Part shown: positions 28,189 through 36,548 of the stretch, in pieces
Position numbering within the stretch: the stretch's first letter is position 1
Layout of the letters: every line of letters starts with the position of its first letter
NCBI GenBank assembly: GCA_034430275.1
Contig: DAOUEW010000088.1
Location: forward strand, 1-36,548
DNA: 36,548 bases
Direction of reading: 5' to 3'
Source of the DNA: JAUVXJ01 sp034430275
GTDB taxonomy: Bacteria; Chloroflexota; Anaerolineae; UBA7937; B3-Chlor
Translations under genes and position numbers: made by a program
The notes under the pieces: generated by a model
What the model saw: only the letters and a program-made list of their open reading frames with translations
Databases searched by the model: none
Told to the model about the DNA's origin: nothing

Positions 28189-31100
28189 CTAGCGATTCTT
28201 CATGATGATCGGTAAGCGCACAGCCCACTGCCATGAAGGCGTTGGCGTCGGCGTGGGTGCGAAGTAAAAGTCCACATAGGTTTCACGCCGTACGCCTGCA
28301 GCCATGGCCGCCACACGAGCCATGCCAGGCGTGGTACTGGAGGTCAGTATAGCACTGGCACTGCCACCCGTAGTGTACGACCAATCTGTTTCGAAATGCC
28401 CCAGGTCAGTGGAGAAGACAACTCTTGTCCTGTCGGCCACAGCATTGCCGTAGAGATCCTGTACCTCCGCAAGAATGATTGAAGTAGACAATCCATCAGC
28501 GGGGACAGACCACGGATCGGCTGTGAGTATGATGTCATAGGGCCGGCCGGGGATGTACTCAACAATAGCCCTTTCCTCCCGCTCACCAGCGTTCGCTCTG
28601 ATCGTCGCTGAGCCGGTCTGGTTTGGTGAAGTGAGCGTGGAGAATGCCCAGCCATTCGCGGTGGTAGTCACCTGCGGCCACAGGCTGCCCGCACCAGAAG
28701 CGATGGTAAAGGTGACAGGCGTGCCATCTTGCACTGGGTAGCCACCGCAATCCAAGGCTCGTAACCTGATGGTCGCCTGGTTGCCACCGACAATAAGCAT
28801 CTTCGGCACCGACAGCTCCAGATGATCAGGCGGCCCAACCAGGAATACTACCCCAAACCAATCAACAACCGAAGAGCGCCAGCCTTGCGGCCAGGCCCAC
28901 ACGGTGGCAGGGCCGGGCACTGTACCAGAAGATATGATAGCTGTGGCCACACCATTCGTTGTGCGCCCGCCATTGATGGGCACTACATCACCCTGCGGCG
29001 TCACGTCGAAGACGACCACAGTGCCATCACGGACAGGGTTGTCGTATCGGTCTTTGGCAACAGCTCGAGCGAGGGCGGTGCCGCCGCACCCAGGAATGAT
29101 GGCAGGATCAACGTCGAGCATAATACTGCGTGGCTCCCCTGCCGTGAAGGTTATGAGTATGGGAGCAGAATATGCTCCAACTGTCCCCGTGACCACGGCC
29201 GTGCCTGGTGTTGTCGAACTCAGCCCAGCATAGGCTTTGCCACCCGCATCTGTCGCGCGCGTCGTGGTCGTAACGCCATCAAAGCTGCCAAGCGTGGTCG
29301 CAAACGTCACCACCTCGCCAGCGACGAGATTGCCATGTTGGTCTCTGGCCGTTACAGTGATATGGGAGGTCTCACCCACCATCAGGAACTTGGGATTTGC
29401 ATCAATCGTCACCCTTGGCACGCCAGGTTCAAAGACCACGGTGGTCGTCCCGGTTATGCTGTCCGCAGTTGCGGTGACAATGGCCGTCCCAGCTATAGTG
29501 CCTGAACGCAGCACTGTGGAAGCTGTGCCGTTGACGGTAGTGGCGCTGGGCAGATCAATTGTGCCTGCAGAGGTATCAAAACTCACAAGCGTGCCATTCG
29601 CCACTGGGTTGCTGTACTGGTCCACGACCAGAGCCTGTATGGCTGATGTGGCCCCACCGACTACTATGTGATCCGGATTAGCCGTCACGGTGACCGTGAA
29701 CGGACTCAGCGGCGTGAAGATCACCTGTGTGGTTTCCATGACGTAATCCAAAGCAGCTACGATTGTCGCCGTGCCGGCTACGTTCCCTGAGGTCAGGGTT
29801 ACTGTGTGCACACCACCACTGGTTGTGCCCACGTATGGGTATGTGGGGAATCCTCCCAGATCGGTGGTGAACGTGATTGGCGTTCCATCCGGCACAGGGT
29901 TGCCGTACGTGTCCTGAGCCGTGGCCGTGACCGTGGAGGTGGCACCACCCACCGGGATGCTGTCCGGTATGGCCGTCAGCCAGAGGGTAACTGCAGTGCC
30001 CGGCACGATGGTCGTTGTGACCAGGCTCGTGTTGTTGACAGTCTGGCCGTCAGCCGTGCTCGAAGTGATGACCGCCGTGTTGGTGAGCACTGTCATAGGC
30101 GGCCAGTAGCGGCTCGTGTCTACAGTGCCGCTAAAGGTTATGACTCCTGTCTCTCCAGGCCCCATGGAACCCAAAGGCCAACGATATTCGGTGTACGGTG
30201 TCATGGTAATCGGCAGCCTGCTGAAGAGGAGATCAACAAGCGCATCTGTGCTGAGCGCATCGTCAATGTAAGCGTTCGTAGCTGTCACTGGCCCCATATT
30301 CTGATAGGTGAGCGTAAAGGTGACGTTCTCCCCGACGGAGAGTTCCCCTATCGGCTCAACGGTCTTGGTGATGACGAGGTCAGCCGCATCGAAGCATACA
30401 TTGGTGAAGCCGGGCAGCAACACAGGCACAGGGCTACCTGGTATCTCAGATACACCGGTAGCAGCTACTGTGGCCGTGCCCGTGAATGTTTCCGAGGTCA
30501 GCAAAGGTAACGCCAGCCCGCCGTGGGTAGTCATGCCGGAGCGGAAGGCGTCCATGTAGATCGGCCCGCTACCCGGGCGGTGCGTCACGCGAATAGTGTG
30601 CGCGTCGGTGGGATCGCCAACCCAGGTGAAGACTTGTTCCGCCAGATAAGCGGCAGTACCCGTCATGTTGATGCTGCCCACAGAAGCACTGTCAACGTAT
30701 ACGTCGCCGATGCCACCGCCAGGCCACTGGACATAGACCAGCGAGACTCCGTTTCCGCGAAAGTCCCAATAGACAGAAGCGCCATCCATAGTTGTGTAGA
30801 TGTAGCTGCCGCCACTCGCCGCAAGATCGGGCACGGTGACCCAGCTGCCTGGCGGCGACTGATGCACCAGGGGTGAATCATCCTCTACATAGTTGTAGAG
30901 CATCGAGCCCAGAGACGTGGTGAAACCGACGAAGAAGCCATCCGGCACAGCGTTCCCACCATCATCCTCCACTCGAGCTACGATAGTCGAGGTGGACATG
31001 CCATCGGCAGGAATAGCAGGTGGATACGCATAGACATCAAGGCGCTCTGGCGGACCAGCACCAACCGCCACGTAGCCCACGCCTGTGACACTGTCCGCAG

Positions 31101-34100
31101 TGGCGCTTATCGTTGCGGTACCAGTGATCGGCCCACCGTAGAACGTGGTCGTTACCGCGCCGCTGGGATCGGTAGTTCCGAATGTAGGAGTGAGGCTGCC
31201 CAGGTTGGTAGTGATGTACACTGTCGTCGCCGGCACGCCGTTGCTGCACTGGTCGGTGACGGTGATGTAAATCGTTGAACTCGAGTTGATGGGTATCCCC
31301 GGTGGAACGGACATCACGGTCACCGTGAAGGGCTCGCCGTGTGTGAAGTTGATCCATTTGTCGCTGCTGTTGTCCATTGGGTTTGCGTCCTGTGTCAGCG
31401 AGCCAACGGAAGCGGTATTCAAGATCCAGCCAAGCCCGGGCTGGCAAAGACGGCGAGCCGTGAACGTTATGACCCCGCTGGTACCGGGCTGCACGTTCCC
31501 TGCATTCCAGACCCACTCGTTACCGCTTGGATTGCTAGGCGCACCTATGTCGGGCGTTGACACTGAACTTGTAGTGATGTAAGTCAGCGTGATAGGCAGC
31601 GTGTCGGTAATGAGCGTGTCCGTCGCCTGTGCCACACCATAGTTCCAGTAGGAGAGCGTAAATTTCACCAACTCGTCAATGGGAACATCAGTATTGAGAG
31701 CGTCTTTCAGGATGGCTAGATTGGCGAATTCAAAGCCCACCCACGTCCACTTCGAAGGCGGGCCAGATATGGCCTCTATGCGGGGATCCACTACTGTCGC
31801 ATACACGTAAGCCGTAGTAGGGGCGGAAACCCTCTCGGAGGTCAGTATGGCCGTAGCTACACCGTTAACTGTATGGGTGCCGGAACGCAGGGCATCAAGA
31901 TAGATCCTGTCCGGCGGGGTGGAGATGTCCTCTATCTCGATAACGTGTGGCACGGCCGGGTTGAGCCCGGTGTATGCCACCGTCTCCCGCTGCCACTCTG
32001 TGGAGCCCGCGCTCATGTCGATGGTCTTCACGGGCACACCGTCAATGCTGACCTGGGCCAAGCCGCCGTCCGTGTCGCGCCTATAGATCAGCGAAACCGC
32101 ACTGCCAGTGAACGTCCAGCGCGCCCAGGCACCAGGGCTGCTTGAGGCGATCAGATAACTGCCGCTGGCTGCATTTGGGCCAAGCAGTGACCAATCGCCA
32201 ACAGAGGTCGTGACTTTCGTGCTATCCTCGGCTTCGACGTAGTCGTAAGGCAACGTGCCGTGACTCGACACGAAGCCAACGAGCGACCCATTGTAGGCCG
32301 GGTTACCGTAGTCATCGGTTACTGTCAGGGTGATTGTGGAGGTGGATACCCCATCCGCTGGAATGGTAGCCGGATAGCGATCCATATAGAGATGGGTCGG
32401 TTCCCAAGGCGGGCCTAACTGAAAGTCCACAGTGCACGAAGCTGTGCCAGTTACAGCTGTCGTGGCGGTCACGTAGGCAGTGCCCGTGATCGTTGGAGAC
32501 TGCAGAACTGCAGTGGCCTCGCCATTTACTGTTGGATGCGCAACAGAGGGAGCGCCGAACGAGCCAAGGCTGGTGGTAAAGGTGATGAGCGTGCCGTCAA
32601 ACGCGTTGCACGCCGGGCTGGTGGAGCGCATAGTCGCCCTGACAAGCACCGTGGACACACCATCCGCAACAATCGCAGTCGGCGAAGCAGTTACGCCTAG
32701 TTCCATGGCCGGAGTCCAGAACACATTGGCCAGATTGGCAATGTCAGCGGGTATGCCCGGCCCACCGCTCGGCGGCGGATTGTGCCCCCACCAGTTGCCT
32801 TCGGCGTGCACGTTAGCGGCCCAGTCGTTTCTCAGGCCAAACCGGCCATTGCCATAGATGTAGTTGCACGTCACCGTCGGAGGCGCGCTGTAGCTCATCA
32901 GCAGGATGCCATCATTAGTGTTGTTAAGCGTGCGGTTGTAGCGTATGTGTCCGCCCGAGCTCACGCCATTCACGCAAATGCCCGCCGTGTTGGCACTACC
33001 GCCGGCTGAGGAAGTATCGTAAATAGTGTTGTGCTCCACTGTTGGATTGATAGCGTTTAGCAACACGATACCACCACTGTTAAAACCAGAGGTACCGAAA
33101 GCCAGGTTCGTATCATGCACTAGGTTGCTCAGCACACTGGTGCTGACGCAGTTCGTCCCTACACGTATGCCATCCAGAGACATGTCGTATAGAGTGTTCC
33201 CAGAGATGATGTTGTCATCGCTCGTGGCTGCCGAGCTGTACAGGTGCAGGCCATAGCCGTAGTCGCCCGCGTTGTCATAGATATGGCTGTCCTTTATGAT
33301 CGTGTTGTCACACGTATCCAGCTCAAGACCAAAGCCGGTGTTGTGGTGAAGGGCATTGTCCGCGAAGTAGCCGTTGTTGACATAGGTCCCCGTAATCGCA
33401 CCCGTGGTACTCTTCTCAATCGCGCAGTTGGTCACGGTGATGCCATCGAGGGGATTGGTGCTCCAGCCATCCAGCCACAGGCCGTAGCCAAAGTCGCTAA
33501 TCAAGAAGCCTTCGATGGTGGTCCCATCAGCCAAGCAAGTGACGCGGATGCCAGTACCCGTGCCAGAACCAACAATGGACGACGTAGCGCCGCTCCCCTC
33601 GCCGTCAAGGTATAGGGGCTTGCCAATGGTAAAGCCAGCAGCGTAAGTGCCGGCCAGCACGTGCACGGTGCCCCCATCACGCACGGCTGTTATGCCATCC
33701 GGTATGTTGTCAAAAGCATCAAAGCCCCACAGGTGGCCATCGTTGACACACGTACCGCAGTAGTCGTCGTCTACCCAAACTTGCAGTGGCGCAAGGAACT
33801 GCACGGTCGTCGTGAGCACCGGGAACGCACCCCCGATGCCCCACGCCCCAACTTGGGCTGTAGTCGGCGGCAGCGGTGAAGATGTGAGCGTTGCCACAGC
33901 CTGCCCGCTCGACGTGGCTGAACCAGAGCGGAACACATCCAGGTCCACTCGCAGGGCATCCATGCAACCCACCGTAATGGTGTGCGGGACGGATTCGCTC
34001 AGGTTGGTGAACATCGTCTCTTCGACCCACACGGGTGGTCCAACGATGTTCGTGTCTATCTCCCGCACGTTGCCATCTACCTCCACCTGTATGCGGCCAT

Positions 34101-36548
34101 AGCCTGGCACCTTTCCATAGCGCAGAGAGACCGCCCGGCCGCGGAAGGTCCAGGATGCGCTGGCGCCAGCCTGGTTGGTCCAGATGTACCCGTCGCCACT
34201 GGCCAGCGGATTGCCAGTTACTACGTTCCATATACCCGCTGGCGCTGTGATCACCTTTGTATAGTCCTCGGCCTCGGTGTAAGCATAGATCAGCGTGCCA
34301 GCGGTGGTCTTGAAGCCGACCATCGTTCCGTCAGGCACGAGGTTGCCGTACTGATCCTCCACTGTTGCCGTAAGCTGTGAAGTGTCTACGCCATTGGCCA
34401 GGATCGCGCCCGGATCAGCAACCAAGGACGTGATGGTATGCGGTGGCCCAGCAGTAATCTCCACATCGGTGGAGCCAACGACAAAGCCCCAGGACGCTGA
34501 GACTGTAGCGATGCCAGGCGTTATCCCTGCATTCAGTGTATTCGTAGCAACACCGCTGACCGTGGGGGTGTAAATCTCGGAGGGCCACCCCAATGTACTG
34601 CTGAACTGGATTTGTGTGCCATCCGCAACTGCATTGCCATACATATCCAGCACGGTGGCAGTAAGGGCCGATGTTCCGCTGCCCACAGGAATAGAGGTAG
34701 GATGTGCCGTCAGCGTGATGGAGGCTGCCCAATCTGGCTCAATGGTCACGATAGCCGTAGCTACGCCGGCGTCGGCCACCGTGGCCGTGATCGTGGCCAA
34801 GCCTGCGACGGTACCTGGGGTGAACATCTGCGTGGCCTGACCGCCACTCATGCTGCCAAGCACACTTGATCCCGGAGGATCGCCTACGCCACCCAAATCC
34901 GTCTCAAATGTGATTAGCGTGGTATCGAGAAGGGTGCAGCCCCCTCCGCTTCCTGTAGCCGTAATGACGAATGCCGGCCTACCCACCTTGACGGTCGTTG
35001 CTACAGTCGTCAGGGTCAGTGAGATGGGCGGCGACCAGAACACGTTGGCCGCATTGGCAATATCAGCGGGCGCTCCCGGGCCAAAGGTCAGTGGTGGATT
35101 GTGCCCCCACCAGTTGCCTTCGGCGTGTACGTTGGCAGCGCCATAGTTCCTCAGGCCAAACTGGCCATTGCCATAGATGTGGTTGCACGTCATCGTTGGA
35201 GGTGTGGTGTAGCCGAGCAGCGCTATGCCATCATTGCGGTTGCCAAGCACTTGGTTGTAGTGCAAGCCCCCGCCCACGCTCGTACCAAATATGTAGATGC
35301 CTGCCGTATCCGTAATGCCGCCAGCATCTGAAACATCATACACAGTATTGTATTGAATTGTTGTGGTGCTCGCACTGGATATCGCAATACCACCCAGGTT
35401 GAAACCGGCGGGGCTGTTGGCCCGGTTGGACATATGCACTGTGTTGCTTAACACGCTCGTGCTGATAGAGTTCGGTCCTACATGCATGCCGTCCCAATCG
35501 AGGTCATGTATGTTGTTGTAGGACAACACATTGCCGGTGCTTGTGCCAGCAGTGCTGAAAATACAAATGCCAAAGCCATTCATATCGTGGACGTGGTTGT
35601 TCTCCAAATTCGTACTGTTCACAGTATCCAGTTCGATGCCTGAACCACCGTGCTGGATTTCATTGTAGGTAAAGTGGCTGGAGTTGACATACAGACCCGA
35701 GATGGCGAGTGTCGTGCAATTGGTAAAGACATTGTTCGAGATCTCCAGGCCGCTCAATGGCCCACACTGAAGAGTTATGCCCGTCGTCCAATTGACCAGG
35801 GTGAAGCCATCAATCACCACGTTACTGGAACCCGTAACAGTGATGCCAGGCATGGCAGGGCTGCCGCCGTCAATCACAGTCCCCGGTGCGCCAACATACC
35901 CAAGCAGGTTGAGTGTCTTGGTGATACTGACGGGCAGCAGGTAATCGCCCTCGAGTACCGACACGGTGCCTCCTGATTGGACACCAGTGACACCACCGGG
36001 AATCGTATCGAAGGCATCGTGGCCGATTTGCGCTGTGCCGCCAGGCACCGTGACCGGGGTCCCGTTCGACAAGCCAGTCCAATCATCGTCCACCCAGACG
36101 ACGTTGGTCTGGCTAAAGACCACAGTGGTGGTCACTTCCAGGCTGGGCCAGGACGGATGACCGAGGCGCGACTCGGCATAGACCGTGGCCGTGTCAGTAA
36201 CGGGCAAGACAGCGGCACGCAGGATGGCCGTAGCAGCGCCTGCGCTGGTGGCTGCGCCAGAGCGGAAGGCGTCAAGCTGAATCGTGCCGGACTGACGAGT
36301 CACCTCAATCTGATGTGTCACCGACGGATCCAGGTTAGTAGCAACGACCCGCTCTACCCAGGCCGAACTGCCACTTGTGTCAATGTCCACAGGCGTGTCG
36401 CCATCCACACGGAGGCGCATCACTCCACCCCCGGCGAATCTGTAGTAGATCAGGGAGACAGCCTCACCGCGGAACAGCCAATAAGCAGCAGCCCCCGTCG
36501 AACTGGTGTCAATAAAGTAACCACCACTGGCGCTTGGATCTGCAACTG
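28189..36548 (-). CDS. Giant modular surface protein, at least 2785 aa (N-terminus outside window)
   Basis: The frame stays open to the right edge; the GTG at 36423 is not a start because the domain continues upstream (GYFIDTSS, SLIYYRFAGGG). Approximate order in window numbering: end of a nested beta-sandwich in a Big_1 domain (1-150); beta-helix 1 (153-506); Ig-like (506-605); Big_1 (605-703); Big_1 with nested beta-sandwich (703-920); beta-helix 2 (921-1280); Ig-like (1280-1383); Big_1 with nest (1383-1610); DUF11 (1610-1740); Big_1 (1740-1830); Big_1 with nest (1833-2050); DUF11 (2053-2185); six Big_1 (2186-2760); linker TPTPTPS; tail VRLPIIMKNR. Both beta-helices end GNWWGHNPP. A long stalk with repeated binding-type tips, likely cell-surface adhesion or polysaccharide binding. 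No enzyme motif recognised. Confidence 0.88.
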   Translation of the reverse strand, partial: VADPSASGGYFIDTSSTGAAAYWLFRGEAVSLIYYRFAGGGVMRLRVDGDTPVDIDTSGSSAWVERVVATNLDPSVTHQIEVTRQSGTIQLDAFRSGAATSAGAATAILRAAVLPVTDTATVYAESRLGHPSWPSLEVTTTVVFSQTNVVWVDDDWTGLSNGTPVTVPGGTAQIGHDAFDTIPGGVTGVQSGGTVSVLEGDYLLPVSITKTLNLLGYVGAPGTVIDGGSPAMPGITVTGSSNVVIDGFTLVNWTTGITLQCGPLSGLEISNNVFTNCTTLAISGLYVNSSHFTYNEIQHGGSGIELDTVNSTNLENNHVHDMNGFGICIFSTAGTSTGNVLSYNNIHDLDWDGMHVGPNSISTSVLSNTVHMSNRANSPAGFNLGGIAISSASTTTIQYNTVYDVSDAGGITDTAGIYIFGTSVGGGLHYNQVLGNRNDGIALLGYTTPPTMTCNHIYGNGQFGLRNYGAANVHAEGNWWGHNPPLTFGPGAPADIANAANVFWSPPISLTLTTVATTVKVGRPAFVITATGSGGGCTLLDTTLITFETDLGGVGDPPGSSVLGSMSGGQATQMFTPGTVAGLATITATVADAGVATAIVTIEPDWAASITLTAHPTSIPVGSGTSALTATVLDMYGNAVADGTQIQFSSTLGWPSEIYTPTVSGVATNTLNAGITPGIATVSASWGFVVGSTDVEITAGPPHTITSLVADPGAILANGVDTSQLTATVEDQYGNLVPDGTMVGFKTTAGTLIYAYTEAEDYTKVITAPAGIWNVVTGNPLASGDGYIWTNQAGASASWTFRGRAVSLRYGKVPGYGRIQVEVDGNVREIDTNIVGPPVWVEETMFTNLSESVPHTITVGCMDALRVDLDVFRSGSATSSGQAVATLTSSPLPPTTAQVGAWGIGGAFPVLTTTVQFLAPLQVWVDDDYCGTCVNDGHLWGFDAFDNIPDGITAVRDGGTVHVLAGTYAAGFTIGKPLYLDGEGSGATSSIVGSGTGTGIRVTCLADGTTIEGFLISDFGYGLWLDGWSTNPLDGITVTNCAIEKSTTGAITGTYVNNGYFADNALHHNTGFGLELDTCDNTIIKDSHIYDNAGDYGYGLHLYSSAATSDDNIISGNTLYDMSLDGIRVGTNCVSTSVLSNLVHDTNLAFGTSGFNSGGIVLLNAINPTVEHNTIYDTSSAGGSANTAGICVNGVSSGGHIRYNRTLNNTNDGILLMSYSAPPTVTCNYIYGNGRFGLRNDWAANVHAEGNWWGHNPPPSGGPGIPADIANLANVFWTPAMELGVTASPTAIVADGVSTVLVRATMRSTSPACNAFDGTLITFTTSLGSFGAPSVAHPTVNGEATAVLQSPTITGTAYVTATTAVTGTASCTVDFQLGPPWEPTHLYMDRYPATIPADGVSTSTITLTVTDDYGNPAYNGSLVGFVSSHGTLPYDYVEAEDSTKVTTSVGDWSLLGPNAASGSYLIASSSPGAWARWTFTGSAVSLIYRRDTDGGLAQVSIDGVPVKTIDMSAGSTEWQRETVAYTGLNPAVPHVIEIEDISTPPDRIYLDALRSGTHTVNGVATAILTSERVSAPTTAYVYATVVDPRIEAISGPPSKWTWVGFEFANLAILKDALNTDVPIDELVKFTLSYWNYGVAQATDTLITDTLPITLTYITTSSVSTPDIGAPSNPSGNEWVWNAGNVQPGTSGVITFTARRLCQPGLGWILNTASVGSLTQDANPMDNSSDKWINFTHGEPFTVTVMSVPPGIPINSSSTIYITVTDQCSNGVPATTVYITTNLGSLTPTFGTTDPSGAVTTTFYGGPITGTATISATADSVTGVGYVAVGAGPPERLDVYAYPPAIPADGMSTSTIVARVEDDGGNAVPDGFFVGFTTSLGSMLYNYVEDDSPLVHQSPPGSWVTVPDLAASGGSYIYTTMDGASVYWDFRGNGVSLVYVQWPGGGIGDVYVDSASVGSINMTGTAAYLAEQVFTWVGDPTDAHTIRVTHRPGSGPIYMDAFRSGMTTHGGLALPLLTSETFTGTATVAATGVSEIPGSPVPVLLPGFTNVCFDAADLVITKTVEPIGELSVGENVTFTLTYQNMGPVTATNAYIDDALSTDALVDLLFSRLPITMTPYTEYRWPLGSMGPGETGVITFSGTVDTSRYWPPMTVLTNTAVITSSTADGQTVNNTSLVTTTIVPGTAVTLWLTAIPDSIPVGGATSTVTATAQDTYGNPVPDGTPITFTTDLGGFPTYPYVGTTSGGVHTVTLTSGNVAGTATIVAALDYVMETTQVIFTPLSPFTVTVTANPDHIVVGGATSAIQALVVDQYSNPVANGTLVSFDTSAGTIDLPSATTVNGTASTVLRSGTIAGTAIVTATADSITGTTTVVFEPGVPRVTIDANPKFLMVGETSHITVTARDQHGNLVAGEVVTFATTLGSFDGVTTTTRATDAGGKAYAGLSSTTPGTAVVTGTVGAYSAPILITFTAGEPRSIMLDVDPAIIPGCGGTALARAVAKDRYDNPVRDGTVVVFDVTPQGDVVPINGGRTTNGVATAIISSGTVPGPATVWAWPQGWRSSVVDWFGVVFLVGPPDHLELSVPKMLIVGGNQATIRLRALDCGGYPVQDGTPVTFTIASGAGSLWPQVTTTANGWAFSTLTSPNQTGSATIRANAGEREERAIVEYIPGRPYDIILTADPWSVPADGLSTSIILAEVQDLYGNAVADRTRVVFSTDLGHFETDWSYTTGGSASAILTSSTTPGMARVAAMAAGVRRETYVDFYFAPTPTPTPSWQWAVRLPIIMKNR
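32700..36090 (-). repeat. Internal DNA duplication of about 2.3 kb within the giant gene
   Basis: About 32700-33780 and 35030-36090 (the two beta-helix regions) align with an offset of 2319 bp at both ends, for example GTGCCCCCACCAGTTGCC at 32782 and 35101. The offset is 2307 bp in the middle (GTTGACAT at 33376 and 35683), showing in-frame indels of 12 bp. The preceding Ig/beta-sandwich units also correspond, so the duplicated unit is about 773 codons. Confidence 0.85.

Noticed and set aside
23368..28230. LPXTG sortase signals at the C-termini of the giant proteins
   Set aside because: The tails read LPII-K, without Thr-Gly, hydrophobic helix or a charged tail after a membrane segment, and no sortase gene is in the window.
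36421..36423. GTG at 36423 as start of the larger giant protein
   Set aside because: The same frame continues upstream to the edge with in-register domain sequence (GGYFIDTSS, SLIYYRFAGGG), so the start lies outside the window.

Overview
The window looks like part of a Chloroflexota (Anaerolineae-like) chromosome. This is inferred, without database support, from the 16S rRNA text, Pro/Thr-rich linkers on secreted proteins, a very large Big_1/DUF11/beta-helix surface protein, a short 'LP-I/L-I-x-K' C-terminal tail on all three secreted proteins, and an AAA ATPase fused to an OmpR-type winged helix. Coding and RNA regions appear intact except for one decayed fragment.

Layout. (1) 1-4776, minus strand: an export-type operon reading promoter, double MacB/FtsX permease, HlyD-like membrane fusion protein, TolB-propeller lipoprotein, then an ABC ATPase cut by the window edge. 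(2) 4945-6554, minus: an ATPase/winged-helix regulator with its own promoter, a palindrome over the -35 box and an intrinsic terminator. (3) 6816-12506, minus: a complete rRNA operon in the order 16S, tRNA-Ile(GAT), tRNA-Ala(TGC), 23S, 5S, with two tandem promoters, two boxA-like sites and a perfect 22-bp pre-16S processing stem. (4) 12734-19044: mixed metabolic and envelope genes, namely a GH13 alpha-glucan hydrolase (minus), an unrecognised 163-aa protein (plus), a membrane GT2 glycosyltransferase (minus), SurE and a site-2-protease family M50 protease (plus). (5) 19045-36548: a secreted-protein island. It holds an M6 (immune inhibitor A-like) protein with a long leader and an altered zinc motif, a 5'-nucleotidase remnant, two terminators, and then two adjacent minus-strand giant surface proteins (1548 aa, and at least 2785 aa with its N-terminus outside the window).

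How the genes relate. The giant proteins share one architecture: beta-helix, Ig-like domain with a nested beta-sandwich, DUF11, a Big_1 array, then the LPII tail. One of them has an internal DNA duplication of about 2.3 kb. The M6 protein ends with the same kind of tail, so all three probably use one cell-surface handling route. Promoters are unusually easy to read: most genes carry TTGACA (or a close match), 17 bp, and a TAnnnT-like -10, indicating a conventional housekeeping sigma factor.

The points most worth a second look are the beta-sandwich nested in one loop of Big_1 domains (five copies in two proteins), the shared C-terminal tail, the M6 protein whose HExxH reads EExxH, the MacB permease duplicated within one chain, and a structured non-coding element upstream of the M6 gene.
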